A stretch of DNA of 64,000 bases, taken from the NCBI RefSeq assembly GCF_000150275.1, contig NW_002060948.1, positions 1,663,328-1,727,327 of the forward strand, read 5' to 3'. Made by a program: the position numbers and the translations under genes. The DNA comes from Trichoplax adhaerens. Lineage: Eukaryota > Placozoa > Uniplacotomia > Trichoplacea > Trichoplacidae. The notes below the pieces were generated by a model, which was not told the DNA's origin, did not search any database, and was given only the letters and a program-made list of their open reading frames with translations. Of this stretch, positions 45,714 through 58,540 are shown one piece after another (the first letter of the stretch is position 1; each line of letters begins with the position of its first letter).

Positions 45714-48700
45714 ATGAGCCAACAGAACGGTGGCTATTCCAAGCTAATGTGGAGTCCAAATCCCGACGTCGTCACCAACATGGATCAATTTCGTCATGCG
45801 GCCAACGAAAAATTTCATTTACAACTAAGTAAGTAATTGCTATATTATTTTTCCCCTTTAAATCAAGCTATCGTAGGATCCAAAACTACCACATCTATCC
45901 ATTGTCTCCATTTTATTTGCATTGGCTTACGAAATTAATGCACCATTTGGGCTGTTTCCATTGTCTACTCTCATCATCACTCACGTAGCTTGAAACTCGG
46001 GCAAGAATTTCACTTGGACTGCAAATAAAAAATGGCACCAATTTCATTTTTCAATCGCCTATTTTACTCCATGGACAGAGTACATACAATGTCATGGATT
46101 AACCCTTTTCACTCATCCTACCATGATCCTATCCATGCCCTATTTGAAACAACATCATATTTATATACTGTATTGGATGTCTCCGATTGACGACCCTACC
46201 CACTACTCAAGAGATTGCATCATAGTAACACAGACAGCACAGTACTTGCATAGGATTCATGATTATCATTTCTTATATTACATACTGTAGGATTTTAATT
46301 AAAAGTACCAAACTTTTGAATACCGCAAATAAATTAATTCAACACGAATTGAGCCTGTGTTGGCCAACCAAAGGATCAAGTAAAATCACAGTCCTAGTAT
46401 TCGATCGAAACCCCTGCCAGACGCTTTATGCAAACTACCATGTCTCCTCTTCTCCTTATTATAGTCCAGTCTAAAATATAGATCAATTACAGGACTAGCA
46501 GCGACATGATATCATCACCTTGAATAAACTATACAGGAGCACAACATGTTTTGCTTGCTCCAATTATTCCAACATCTCCATTATAAATGTTAACGATAAA
46601 ATAGCTAATTAGCATTTTGGGCTAGACTACTAGAAAGTTGGATCGAGTCATGGTTGCTCCAGCAATAAACTACTCAGAAGCACAACGTGTTTTTCTTGCT
46701 CAAATAATTTCAACATCGCCATTGTTAATATCCACGATAAAATAGCTTATTAGCATGCTAAGCTAGACTACTAGATAGTTGGATCGAGTCATGATTGCTC
46801 CAGCATTCGTACACCATCGCATCTGCTGAATACCATCCATTAACTTCAGATCATGGTTACCATACTGTCGATAACGATAGGAGTCGACTGTCTTAAGTTG
46901 CGTAATAAAGATTTGCAGCGTTCATGCTTGGAGCTAAATTATGGCATAGACTAATTGTTGGAACTCATCTTATTCCAGGCAGCAGATTGCCAAACAGAAC
47001 AAAGCCATTGATTGATTGATACTCAAAACATGTTTTACACCACCGTACTATCAATAATTCATAGATACTACCATCAGTATAAAGAATGTTCTACAAATTT
47101 TGCATAATCTTAATATAGAGAATTCCCTTGATATTGCGATAGAGGAATGATAATACTGTATACTGCATAATCGAAGAATTACAATCGTATTACGATTCAG
47201 TAATTCATTAGGAGCAGCATTAAGAGCTTATTTTTTTTATGTACAGTACTGTGCTGTATAACACAATTTGTGATTGTAAGCACAATCACAAATTGTTGAT
47301 GGATTTCAATTTTAAAATTACATTTCATTTTTTCCACATTAAAGGCGTCTTGAACGCACTGTCGTATATGGAGCATAGTCAAACATGCTCACTCAACAGT
47401 AATCAGTATTGTGATCGATCCGATTCAATATCGTACAGTAAGCTGAAAATTCGACCATTGCAAATCGTATTTCAGATAACTCTACATCGGATACAAACCG
47501 TAATGCGATATACTGTGCAAGATATTACTTCTGCATTTCTTTCTAGACATCCACTATCCAAAATGGCATGACACCAGTTAGCCTAAATACTGTATACGTA
47601 GTTGATTATTTTTATGTCTTCATTTGTAGAGGCGATAGAAGCGATTCGTTTTTTTTTTTGGAGGGGGGGGGGGGAAGGACAGATAAAGGATTTATCTATC
47701 CATCGTCCGACTTTAATCATGGCAGCACAAATCCATGCATGCTAAATACTCCTTAACTACTAATAACAATAAAGACTGTCAAAATGTTCCATCCGATACT
47801 GCAATCAATTAACATTGCATGTCCAAAGCAGATCTATAAATGGTAATCTATTAATTTAATTTTCTAAAAAAGTTCAACTCCTATACACGTGCTATAATAA
47901 CTACGTAGAACTACGGTAGGATTTATTATTTCATATCAATGGATCATTTTGACTAGTTAATGCATAATTCTAATGTATTGCATTAATAATAAGCATATGT
48001 TACCGTTTATTCATAGATACAAAGGTATTTATTGACCATGACAGATCCGGTTTTTTTCCAACTGTTCTACTTCTTATTAAACAATAAACTAATAGTAACG
48101 TTTATATAGTAGCTGAAGGTGGGTAGTGTTGGATAGGATTTACCTTTGCAGAAATCATATACTACATGCTGTCATTTGCAGCTTTTTCTTTCTTTGTATG
48201 TGTAGAAAATAAAAATAAGAATTCAAAATATAAAATTGGCAAGAGATTACCTACAACTACAGTAGAAATTACTCTATCAAGTAGAATCATTTAGACAATG
48301 GCTACAATGCATTGATGAAATGCAGACAAATAGAAAGTTTTCAGAAATGAAATATACAGTACAGTATACGAGTCTATGCAATCATGAACCTATATATCTA
48401 TGTCGGACCGTATTTCACTGTATGTTTTTATCACCGTCAAAATTAATCGATGATAGTATTTCAAACGGACCTGCTAAATTGACTATCGTAGACAAACATT
48501 CCAGTAGCTAAGACTATCCGATTAGTGGACGTTTGCTAATTTCGGACCTTTACAAAGGTATCACTACTTCTGTTTACCAAAATTGAATCATGCCACACTG
48601 TTTAAACAATTTGAACATTGCCAACTAAAACTTCATACCCCTAGACTAGCACTCAATAGATATCCTGCGTTGAGTTATTTCATCGTCCATTCCTTGATTT

Positions 48701-51700
48701 CACGAATTTAAAGGACTTTAGCTCTGCCTAACTTATATTTTACAACGTAATACTGATCAAAAACGATTATACTGTAGTTGTTTATTGAGATAGTCCTAAA
48801 ATTTTATTAGAATCATATTCATGCCTACATAATGAGGCCATAGCTTAAGCAAGATTTCTTTATGAAAATGGCGATTTGACCCATGGATTACCCTCTATTG
48901 TTACCATAATCATGCAAAACGAAATAGGATAGAATACCTCAACTTTAAGCTATTGAACTCTAAAATCTTTGCTATTACAACTTTAACTTTACTTGTAATC
49001 ATCGCTTTATTCATCTAATTATGTTGCTCATCGATGATTTGCATTCTTCTCAAATTACGTAATTGCGAATTAAAAGCTTCATTAACTAATTGGAAGTGAT
49101 GGAGCTTATGCTAACGGGTGATTCTCTAATGATTTATTAGGCAATTATCAAGAGTTATACGAATGGTCTGTTACAGAATATGCGGATTTTTGGGGATTGT
49201 TCTACCACTTTAGCGATATTGTTCATTCTCAACCATATACACAGGTAAGTTCATAAACTAATTATATAATCGGTAAAAATAATACTATAAATAATAGGTG
49301 TCCATCAAAGAGGTGAAGCTGCGATTCATATTTACTTGCGGCAGTTTAAAGTCCACTCTAGCGAATGTCTTGTACCATCAACGCTGTAGACAAACCATTT
49401 TATATCAGCTAAAACGGATTGATTACAATGCAATAGCAGTATCCTCCACACTTAACCGCTAATAAACATTCATCTTAGGTTGTGGATAAATCTAAACGCG
49501 TTGATGAAATACCTGAATGGTTCCATGGAACGCGTTTAAATTTTGCTGAAAACTTGCTAAAATATAGAGATGATAAAGTAGCAATATATTTCACTGGTAA
49601 GCTGTTTAATCCTTACATTTTTAATGCTAATGCTTTGCCTTTATATTTCTAGTAAATGGGTTTTTTTTATCATTTTGATACGCTTTCTCAAGTAGTAATG
49701 ATCTGTAATAAAATAGCTTGCAGTAATTTTTGGTCTAAAATCGTTGTTAACTATTGAAAGCAAGCTCGATCTGAGTCACTTTGGTTTTAAAAATTTAATG
49801 CATCATTGAAATGTTATATTGTAGGGGAGGGAAGAGAACTTACCCAAATGACTTATCAAGAGCTATATCACCAAGTTCGCCAATATGCTGCTGCATTGAG
49901 GAAATCTGGTGTACAAAATGGTGATCGTGTTGTTGGTAGGTTACAATAGAGGAAGCATTCGAATATTAAACTGCATAATGGTACGTGTATACTTAGCACT
50001 ACCATAACACTCTTCATAGGATATATACCAAATTGTCCTCAGGCTATTATAGCTATGTTAGCTACAGCAAGTATAGGAGCTATATGGAGTTCAACTGCTC
50101 CTGATTTTGGTACTTCGGTTAGTAAATTGATTATCGCGTATTATTATCTATATCAGTACTTTATTAGTCACCATAACTACGAGATAGACATAGAGATAGC
50201 GAAATTTCTATAGTTTAACCTTAGTTGCTTTCATCAATGTATAATGCTTTGAAACGTCTACGGTAATACATATAATAGAAATTTAGGCGCTAGTGTAAAA
50301 AAGTAGAACGACGCTGAATGTGATATTTTACAGCTAGCTACGAATTTTGTATACAAATGTTTAAAATTTTAATTCAAATACTTTATTATAATTATTTTTA
50401 GGGTGTCCTTGATCGATTTAAACAAATTAGTCCAAAGATTATCTTTTCCGTCGATGGAGTAACGTATAATGCAAAGCAACACACAAATTTGGATAAACTA
50501 AAAACTGTTGTCAATGGTAACTAACGATAACTATCATTTCTCAGAACGCTTCTTGCACTTTTTCTATTACGCAGTATGCAGTACAGCACTATTTTAACGC
50601 TAGCGTTGAAATAAATTGCTATAAAGATATCTAAAAATTGATCTTATTATTCTCATTTATTTTTACTTTTATCACCTTGTTCTTTTAGGTTTAGCAACTC
50701 TAGAAAAGGTTATCGTCATACCGTATATTAATGAAATTGATGGTGCAACAACCAAGAGCATTCGTAATTGGTAATGGTACAATTCTTTGTAATTAATCTA
50801 GTAAATTTGTATAACTGAACATGATAATAATTATAAATCTATTCCTTTAAGTATTTTACTGGATGATTTCTTAAAAACTGGTTTGGATGACGACGATACA
50901 CTACCAGAATTAGTCTTTGAACAAGTACCTTTTAATCATCCCTTGTTTATAATGTATTCATCTGGTACCACCGGAATTCCGAAATGCATGGTTCATTCAG
51001 TCGGTGTAAGTAGCATGAATGTGTTCTGGATGTAGTGCAGATGTAAACAAGATTAGACCAGTTCCAGTTGAAAAAAGTCTTCTTTCTAAACTTAGGGTAC
51101 TTTAATACAATTACTTAAAGAGCACATCCTACATGGGGATATGAGAAGAGACGATGTTATGCTATTCTATACTACAGTAAGTGAAATTTTTTCCAAAAGC
51201 TCTATTAATCTAAATACGTTATCGTAGTTTCCATACCTATCTATTAGTATCATGTTTATATAACAAACGATTTCTACTTCGGTAATAAATTTTTAACTAA
51301 CTACGGAATAATGACTTTGGACTAGCGTTTTCCATTCTTAAAAAAGTTGTTTTACTGGATTGTTATTAGACCGGGTGGATGATGTGGAACTGGCTTGTTG
51401 CTGTATTAGGAACAGGAGCAGGTATTGTTCTCTACGATGGTTCTCCATTTGTCCCAAGAAAAACAATACTGTGGGATTTGATTGATGAAATTGGGTATAT
51501 ACTTGATGACATAGTAGTCGATTACTATTACTCTGTTCAGATTTGTTTTCGCACTGTACAAGTTGATAAATTTTTTCCTTAGTGTTAGTTTTCTTGGTGC
51601 CGGTGCAAAGTGGTATTTGGTTTCTGAAGACAATGATATTTATCCGATGAAAAGTCATAAACTAGAAAAACTTCGTTTTATCGCATCTACTGGATCGAAA

Positions 51701-53230
51701 TTGATGCCAAGAAGTTATGAATATATATATAACCACGTTAAGAAAGATGTCATCCTTGCATCAATCACAGGTTTTTTATTACTTAGATATTTAAACTAAA
51801 CCAAAATTAAGTTTTTAATTATAATAAAAGTATTTAACCACAGAATATTTGTTTAACAGGCGGAACAGACATTATATCATGTTTTGCTGGGCATAACCCA
51901 TCAGTTCCAGTGCATCTTGGTGAAATACAAGCTAGAAATCTTGGTATGGCTGTAGAAAGCTATTCTGAAGTCGGTAAGGGTTTAAGTAATCTACTGTTGT
52001 ATACGGTATGTAAACTTAATCAGTTATGATACTCTTTGACATAACAGTATTAATCATCTGCTATAGGAAAACCAGTATTTGGACAAAATGGCGAACTTGT
52101 ATGTGTTAAACCATTTCCTTGCCAGCCAATTTACTTTTGGAATGATGAAGATGGCTCCAAATATCAAAAGGCTTACTTTAGCCATTTTGAAGGTAAATTT
52201 TTATGATACTGCAGTAAAATTTTTATTTAAGAAAGATTATTTCCGAACCGTTTAGTAATAAAATATATTGATTGTAATGTTATAGGCGTTTGGCATCACG
52301 GAGACTATTGTACAATTATTCCTAGCACTGGTGGCATTATCATGCATGGCAGAAGGTATGAATGTGATATAATATCGCAATTTTAATATGATATATTTGT
52401 CTCTCGGTTTTTCTTAAAACACGATTACACTATTTACTTTCGTAGTGATGCAACACTTAATCCAAACGGCGTCCGATTTGGCAGCGCTGAAATATATCGT
52501 GTTGGTATGTACTTTCATTTTATGCTAAATTGACATTTCGGCTGGTAATTGTAGCGATAATAGCTGGTAATTGATTGATTTTTCTACACATTATTTAAGT
52601 ATCTAAGATACCAGAAGTAGCTGATAGTTTATGCATTGGTCAGCCTATACCTGATGGAGAAAGGGTAATTTTATTCTTAAAGATTCGGGAAGGAGAAAGG
52701 TATGCTGTAGTTTGCTACGTTGACATAATTAGTCAGTTAAAAGGTTTAGGATTGTAAAGTTTCATATAACCGATATTGTTATTCTACATATGCAATTATG
52801 GTAAATTCGTCATATTTTTCTTATCTTATAATAAAGATTTACTGGTGATCTTATTAAAGCTGTCAAAGGAAAAATCAGAAGTGAACTGTCTGCTAGGCAT
52901 CTTCCAGCTATTATTTTACAAACTCCAGATATCCCAGTATGTATAATTGATTATCTGTGGATCACCTATAGGATAGTATTTGGATATTATTTAGAGGTTA
53001 TCGTTGTATCACCAAAAATTTTAATACTGTTCTGATACAACACATTGTCATCAAAAAGTGCTTAGACGTAGTAACGTTCATATCTATAATTTCAGTACAC
53101 GCTTAGCGGAAAAAAGGTTGAAGTCGCTGTTAAGAAAATTATATGTGGAGAAGAAGTGTCTTATAGGAACGCTCTACAAAATCCTACATCTTTGGATTTT
53201 TATCAGAATTTACCAGAATTAAGTGTTTAA
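45714..53230 (+). CDS. AACS: Acetoacetyl-CoA synthetase
   Basis: Cytosolic ANL-superfamily ligase that activates acetoacetate to acetoacetyl-CoA with ATP, feeding ketone-body carbon into sterol and fatty-acid synthesis. Eighteen exons: 45714-45828, 49141-49244, 49479-49596, 49825-49935, 50020-50117, 50402-50516, 50689-50770, 50852-51005, 51096-51176, 51370-51494, 51583-51770, 51860-51973, 52067-52192, 52286-52355, 52446-52504, 52600-52699, 52837-52936, 53096-53230. Phases agree; 664 residues against 672 in human. Motifs: N-terminal [31 protein letters not shown]-binding loop [33 protein letters not shown] block ([13 protein letters not shown]); [21 protein letters not shown]; and the catalytic lysine loop [12 protein letters not shown] near the C-terminus. 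Intron 1 is unusually long at 3.3 kb. Confidence 0.97.
46523..46806. repeat. Direct duplication, two copies of about 140 bp
   Basis: Copy 1 (from about 46523) and copy 2 (from about 46663) share AATAAACTA, AGCACAAC, GATAAAATAGCT, CTAGACTACTAGA and GTTGGATCGAGTCATG, with scattered differences. Inside AACS intron 1. Confidence 0.9.
47263..47296. repeat. Perfect inverted repeat (15-bp stem, 4-base loop)
   Basis: Arms ACAATTTGTGATTGT (47263-47277) and ACAATCACAAATTGT (47282-47296) are exact reverse complements around the loop AAGC. The flanking bases do not extend the pairing. Lies in AACS intron 1, so the transcript would contain the hairpin. Confidence 0.97.
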
Positions 53231-54219
53231 ACACTTACATCTGACACAAGTAACGAACTGAAATGTTTTACTTACACATCTTACGGCCTGATTAGCATGT
53301 TGAAAAATCTGGCTTATCTCTATTGCAATTCTACGCGTCTAAATGCTGTTAAGAAAATATAGATCTTTAGTTATAGATTTATTTGATACCATTTTTATGC
53401 GAAGCAATCGTCTATAAGCTGCAGCGATTAAGGTGTTGGCACTTATTATTGACCCTGGATTTGGCTAGCAGTGATATAATTACTTACATGATATATTTTA
53501 TTGGTATTAAATACGTACATATAAATTAATTACTATTTAAATTTACAAAAAGTTATAGTACCTGTAGCAGACATATTACAACATTAGCTTAATTTATACT
53601 ATTGGTAAGCAAAATTGAATAAAGTGAAGTTTTTCCATACGTACGTAGTACCTAATCAAAGATGAAAAATTTTATCAGTGATATATTCTGATTGAAGAGA
53701 TTACAATTTTGCTATTGTATAGTGTATACCCTGCTGGATATTCAACAATTCAATCTAACAAGCTATGGAATGCAGTTAGATAGGTTCGAATATTAATACT
53801 GAGTGTTAAAATCACGGTATTCAAGCCCAGTACTTATATCAGGTCATTGACCTTACTTCATAGCTGCCATGAGGAGCTATTAATAGTGCACGCTTGACTT
53901 GAGAATATCTTAACTCTCAAGATCTCAACATGCAGATTGATTATATCTTTACAGCCCAAAAGGTCATTAGAATTGTTACTGGATCCAAATTGATGTTGAT
54001 TTCAGGGATGTTTAGTCATTAGATTAAACTCAGTTGCAAACTCATTACTCCTCCTGTTTAATTGACATATTTTGTATATTTATTGAATTTTGGGGGCAAA
54101 GATGAGAACTTCCTTTGCCCATGCCCTAATAAAGTGATATTTCATGCTATCCTCGAGATAAATTGAGAAGTATCACTCCGTGTTTTAGGCTCTACATTAC
54201 ACATGGGCTACTAGAGAAT
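53231..54219. other. AACS 3' flank
   Basis: AT-rich DNA with no exon seen; includes the likely AACS 3' end. Confidence 0.5.
53618..53623 (+). terminator. Possible AACS polyadenylation signal
   Basis: AATAAA about 390 bases after the AACS stop codon. Confidence 0.4.
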
Positions 54220-55290
54220 TTGGTAATCCGTGACTGTCATCAGTAACACTGACCAAACTCATCAGAATGCACGATGATGAAAAATATAATGATAACTAGA
54301 CAATTTCATGTCATTCAGAATTCATATTTAGTCCCAAATTCGTATTGCGCGTGAACTTTCTACACACCAAAGTGGCGAATTCACTCCAGTACAGTAAATC
54401 GTATACTCTACTGTAGTACTGTTTTCGATACATAGTACAGTCGCAGTCGAAATCCGCGACTGTCATCTGTACAGGCAACACTGACCAAAATCATCAGAAT
54501 GCACGATGATTTATTTAAAGAATAAATAGCGATAAAGATCATTCGGAATTCATATTTAGTCCCAAATTCGTATTCCGTGTGAACTTTCTACACGCTATAC
54601 TGTAGTACTATTTTCGATGCATAGTGTAGTCGTAGTCGAAATCCACGACTGTCATCGGTATAGGCAACACTGACCAAAATCATCAGAATTCACGATGATT
54701 TAAAGAATAAATAACGATAAAGATCATTCGGAATTCATATTCCTAGTGAACTTTCTACACACCATACTGTAGTACTATTTTCGACGCATAGTACAGCCGT
54801 AGTCGAAATTCACGACTGTCATCTGTACAGGCAACGCTTCCCAAAATCATCAGAATACACGATAACTTAAAGAATAAATAACGATAAAGATCATTCGGAA
54901 TTCGTATTTAGTCGCCAATTCAAATTCCGTGTGAACTTTCTACACACCATACTGTAGTACTATTTTCGACGCATAGTACAGCCGTAGTCGAAATTCCCGA
55001 TTGTCATCTGTACAGGCAACACTGACCAAAATGATCAGAATGCACGATGATTTAAAGAATAAATAACGATAAAGACCATACTATAGTACTATTTTCGATG
55101 CATAGTACAGTCGCAGTCGAAATCCACGACTGTCATCTGTACAGGCAACACTGGCCAAAATCATCAAAATACACGATGATTGATTTAAAGAATAAATAAC
55201 GATAAAGATCATTCCCAATTCATATTTACTCTCCCCAAATTTGTATTTTGAGTGAACTTTCTATTTGATGCAACAGCGAATTCACGGCAG
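54220..55290. repeat. Tandem array of irregular 130-240 bp units, about six copies
   Basis: Repeats anchored on GACTGTCATC, CATCTGTACAGGCAACACTG, AAAGAATAAATAACGATAAAG, GTGAACTTTCTACAC and ACTGTAGTACTATTTTCGA. The GACTGTCATC anchor recurs near 54227, 54463, 54643, 54812, 54995 and 55122, so unit length varies through internal deletions. Non-coding. Immediately upstream of NDUFAF1. Confidence 0.92.
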
Positions 55291-55621
55291 TATAGTAGCT
55301 AGAAGTAATCCTGTTTCCGATTTACTGTGTAGTGTATACTACAGACTACAGTCACAGCAGCAAACCGTATTCCGTCTGTCCGAGCATCCTTGCAAGAGGC
55401 AGCCAAGGCAGGTTCTGGCCTTTACGAATTAGTGTAGTCTCTTTGCTATGGAAGATCATGGTCGAGAATCTTGCTGAGTTATGATGCAGTAGATTGGCTT
55501 TTATGTTGTTTTGCCGCCATTTACTCACAGTCCCTTACCTATGTATATTATTATCTGATTGATTCGATATTAGAACAGAGCTACAACAACCGTTTATATA
55601 CTATAATTAATAACGATAACG
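55291..55621. other. NDUFAF1 upstream flank
   Basis: About 330 bases between the array and the NDUFAF1 ATG; must contain its promoter if that lies downstream of the repeats. An open frame at 55471 overlaps it but has no family match. Confidence 0.4.
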
Positions 55622-57046
55622 ATGTTGCGAAATTTAGTCGGATACATATCCAAGAGAGCTGAAGCTCGCGTCATTGTGCCTCAAGACGAGAAAATCATAT
55701 GGAAATTTAATTCCGATAAAGTAGTTAAAGAATTTTATTGTTTCACGGATGCCGACCTTGGTGGTAATTCAGATGGAAAATTTACATTAAATAGCCAAAA
55801 CAAGGCCTTATTTTCTGGTACATTATCTACAAAGATAAAGCCTGGAATGCAATTAAAATATACTGGATTCTGTTCATTGCGATCGATTGTACCACGAGTA
55901 AGATTCATCCATTCTTTACTTGATTGCCAATAATGTTGATTATAAATTATTTGATAACTAATCAAGTGTAGTAGACTAGTATTGCATGATAGCTTGTCCA
56001 AAACTTGAAGTTAAAAGTAGATGTAAATTAAATTGAATAGAATTTTTTCACGCATCGTTTGTGCACTGTGCAATGCGTTTATGACCAGACGCGTCCTAGT
56101 CTCTCTTCTAGTACTAAATTAGAGTAGTAATCCCCAAGATACTGTAGTAGGATTTCAGCAATTAGCTACATTCAGTGGATGTAATGCGGAATAAATTCAT
56201 GCATGATCTTACAAGTGATGCGCCATGTCGTTGTCCGTTTCATTGCATCGATTTCTTGTCCTATGTATTACAACGATTTTGTGGACTACATCGCGACTGT
56301 AATGGCAATTTTTTTGAATGATTTTAAATTAGCGTTTCCCTCGTGGAGAAATACTGCAAGACTGGAGCAATTTCGATGCTATTGAATTTCGTGTACGTGG
56401 TGACGGCAGAGCTTACCTCGTCAATCTACATCATCAAACTTTCCGTCCCGACGATTTATTTCAAGCTTTCATGTTCACACGCGGTGGACCCGACTGGGAA
56501 AGCGTTCGCGTAAGATAATCACATAACTACTCTATGGAATGGTGTATTCGTAGAATACCGTTGTAGCTATAGAGGATCACCTACTATTGCGATAACTTAG
56601 TAACTTTTACTGAGTTAGAGGAGATAGATAATAACATAGCATCTGCAATATAATATTTACTAGACTTTGGAGAGAATCTAATGTTCACTATCCTGAGCAT
56701 GGATGGATAGTTATGCTTATCGTCGCTTTTTACAGGACATGAATTACAATTTTAATTATTTTTGTAGATCCCATTTTCCAACTTCTTCTTGGCCAATAGT
56801 GGTTATATGCAGGATAAGGATGCAGATATCTCATATGCTATAGCTAGAATCCGCACTATTGGCTTACTGTTGGCAGATCGAGTTGATGGCCCTTTCCAAC
56901 TGGAAATCGACAACATTAAAGTGGTTCGTAGCGCTATGCATATAACTCGTGGATATCATCAAAATTTAACGTATAAAGTGAATATGGATCACTATCGTAA
57001 AACAGAAAAATACATGAAAAAAAATTACGGACCAGTGAGCGGTTAA
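55622..57046 (+). CDS. NDUFAF1: Complex I intermediate-associated protein 30 (NDUFAF1)
   Basis: Mitochondrial assembly factor that holds membrane-arm intermediates of NADH:ubiquinone oxidoreductase. Three exons in phase 0: 55622-55897, 56333-56509, 56768-57046; 243 residues. The N-terminus MLRNLVGYISKRAEAR is basic and amphipathic, as expected for mitochondrial import. The CIA30 domain follows: FTDADLGGNSDGKF, FRVRGDGRAYLVNL, AFMFTRGGPDWESVRIPFS and IGLLLADRVDGPFQLEID. Human NDUFAF1 is longer (327 residues) mainly because of its N-terminus, so an extra upstream exon cannot be excluded. ATG 55622 is the first Met in an open frame that gives a targeting sequence. Confidence 0.95.
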
Positions 57047-57192
57047 ACTAAGTGTCCTATTATTAAGGAGCTGTCTTCCTCTAGTTGTGATATTGCACTG
57101 AAGGTTGATGATCTCTAACGCGTGGACATGTATTGCGCTAGAACACTGTTTTAGAACGGCTGCATTTGTCCATTCTCTCTGACAAAATAGGT

Positions 57193-57198
57193 AATAAA
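57193..57198 (+). terminator. Possible NDUFAF1 polyadenylation signal
   Basis: AATAAA about 147 bases after the stop codon. Confidence 0.45.
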
Positions 57199-58317
57199 TT
57201 AAATTATAAATCTATTATTAATATACTAAGCGTACCATGATTAATTACTAGAACTACTTTCTTGGACTACTTATCAATTCATAGCCTGTCTTGTATACAA
57301 TTTTTTTTATCATAGGAGCTACAATATTTGCATCATTAAATACTGTATGCACTGTACTGCACTTTGACAGAATAGCCTAGCAAAAATTATGTCATAATAC
57401 ACATATCATGATGAATGACAGCAACTCCTTTTTTGCACAACTGATCAATTTATGACTTGTCATGTGTACAAATTTTTATCGTTTGCGCTATTTACATGGC
57501 TTAATATTATTATTGTTTTGTTTTTATGGCGTAATGTCTCATCATTTATACCAGGCATGAAATATAGCGCATTGATTGCAACGATTACTGTTACAGGCTA
57601 ACGTTATTGCCGTGCTGATTTTGATTAATATTCTTCAAATACAGTAGAATAGTAATAATAAATACGTAATCTGTGGTCGCCATGCTATCGAAGATCATGG
57701 ATTTGCGTATTATTTCAAAAGAATTGGAATTTTAAGAATGAAATATTATCCTTATTACTTGTACGTATTGTATCGTTGATTACTCAGTCGTTCAGCGAAT
57801 AAGAATAGTTCATGCAAACTCTATACTGTTAAGAATGCTGTAGTCAAGTCCATAAAGCCAATGGCTACGTCCATGCAAAATAAATTTCTGTATCGCCAAG
57901 TGTACCATAAAGAGGCGAACTTAACTCTGTCTCATCCATAGAGCTAAGAAAAAACCTCGATGATCCCATTAGAGAAATGAAATTCGAAATTTCAGCGTGC
58001 ACTACAAGATGAATATATCCCCATATGAACTCCTTAGCCTACACTACAGGTCTACAGACTGTACACTCGCAACATCATTTTCTGTCGATGTAATTATATG
58101 TAATGGTCTGCCTGTAGTACAGTGATGCTAAGAATATGGGGCAGCTTCTATCATTATCATGATGTTTTGCAGTAGTTTGCACATCCCAGTTAGCAAAGTA
58201 CGCTCTATCTTACTGAGATTAAATATTGCTTAAATATCCGCCTAGTACAATTTCAATTTTACTGTACTATCCTGGAGATTTTACCGAGCGAGACATGGTG
58301 CTGTCTATATCTATATA

Positions 58318-58470
58318 TTATATAGAGGCCAAAGAAAAAGACCTCTGCCTTTTCTTGATCTCTATCATACCCATCAGTGCCGTCCACAGGTTGACAAAAA
58401 AGAAAGAAATCCCAAGTGTTGTCAGTAGGGTTCCGAGCATAATAACTATTTCAACAGCATGCTTGTTCAT
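58318..58470 (-). CDS. Candidate small single-pass membrane protein, unrecognised
   Basis: A 50-codon frame from ATG (58470-58468) to TAA (58320-58318). It reads a short polar start (MNKHAVEI), one hydrophobic stretch of about 24 residues (VIMLGTLLTTLGISFFFVNL) and a basic tail (EIKKRQRSF). This layout is like small integral membrane proteins, with loose likeness to SMIM20/MITRAC7, but no family motif is conserved. A stop codon lies just upstream in frame and the opposite strand is also open, so chance is a real alternative. Confidence 0.15.
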   Translation of the reverse strand: MNKHAVEIVIMLGTLLTTLGISFFFVNLWTALMGMIEIKKRQRSFSLASI

Positions 58471-58540
58471 TAACCGTCAACAGGTGTCATGATGAGGCAC
58501 TACAGGATAAAGAAAAATCCCTTTTGCTGTTATCATAGCT

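Larger units (their letters stand above)
45829..49140 (+). other. AACS intron 1
   Basis: 3.3-kb intron, several times longer than the rest of the gene's introns. Holds a two-copy duplication, a perfect 15-bp hairpin, and a T11/G12 homopolymer tract (47649-47674). No supported exon on either strand. Confidence 0.6.
57047..58540. other. NDUFAF1 3' flank and spacer
   Basis: AT-rich, with AATAAA at 57193. The only coding hint is a 50-codon minus-strand frame at 58318-58470 with a membrane segment (see that entry). Confidence 0.45.
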
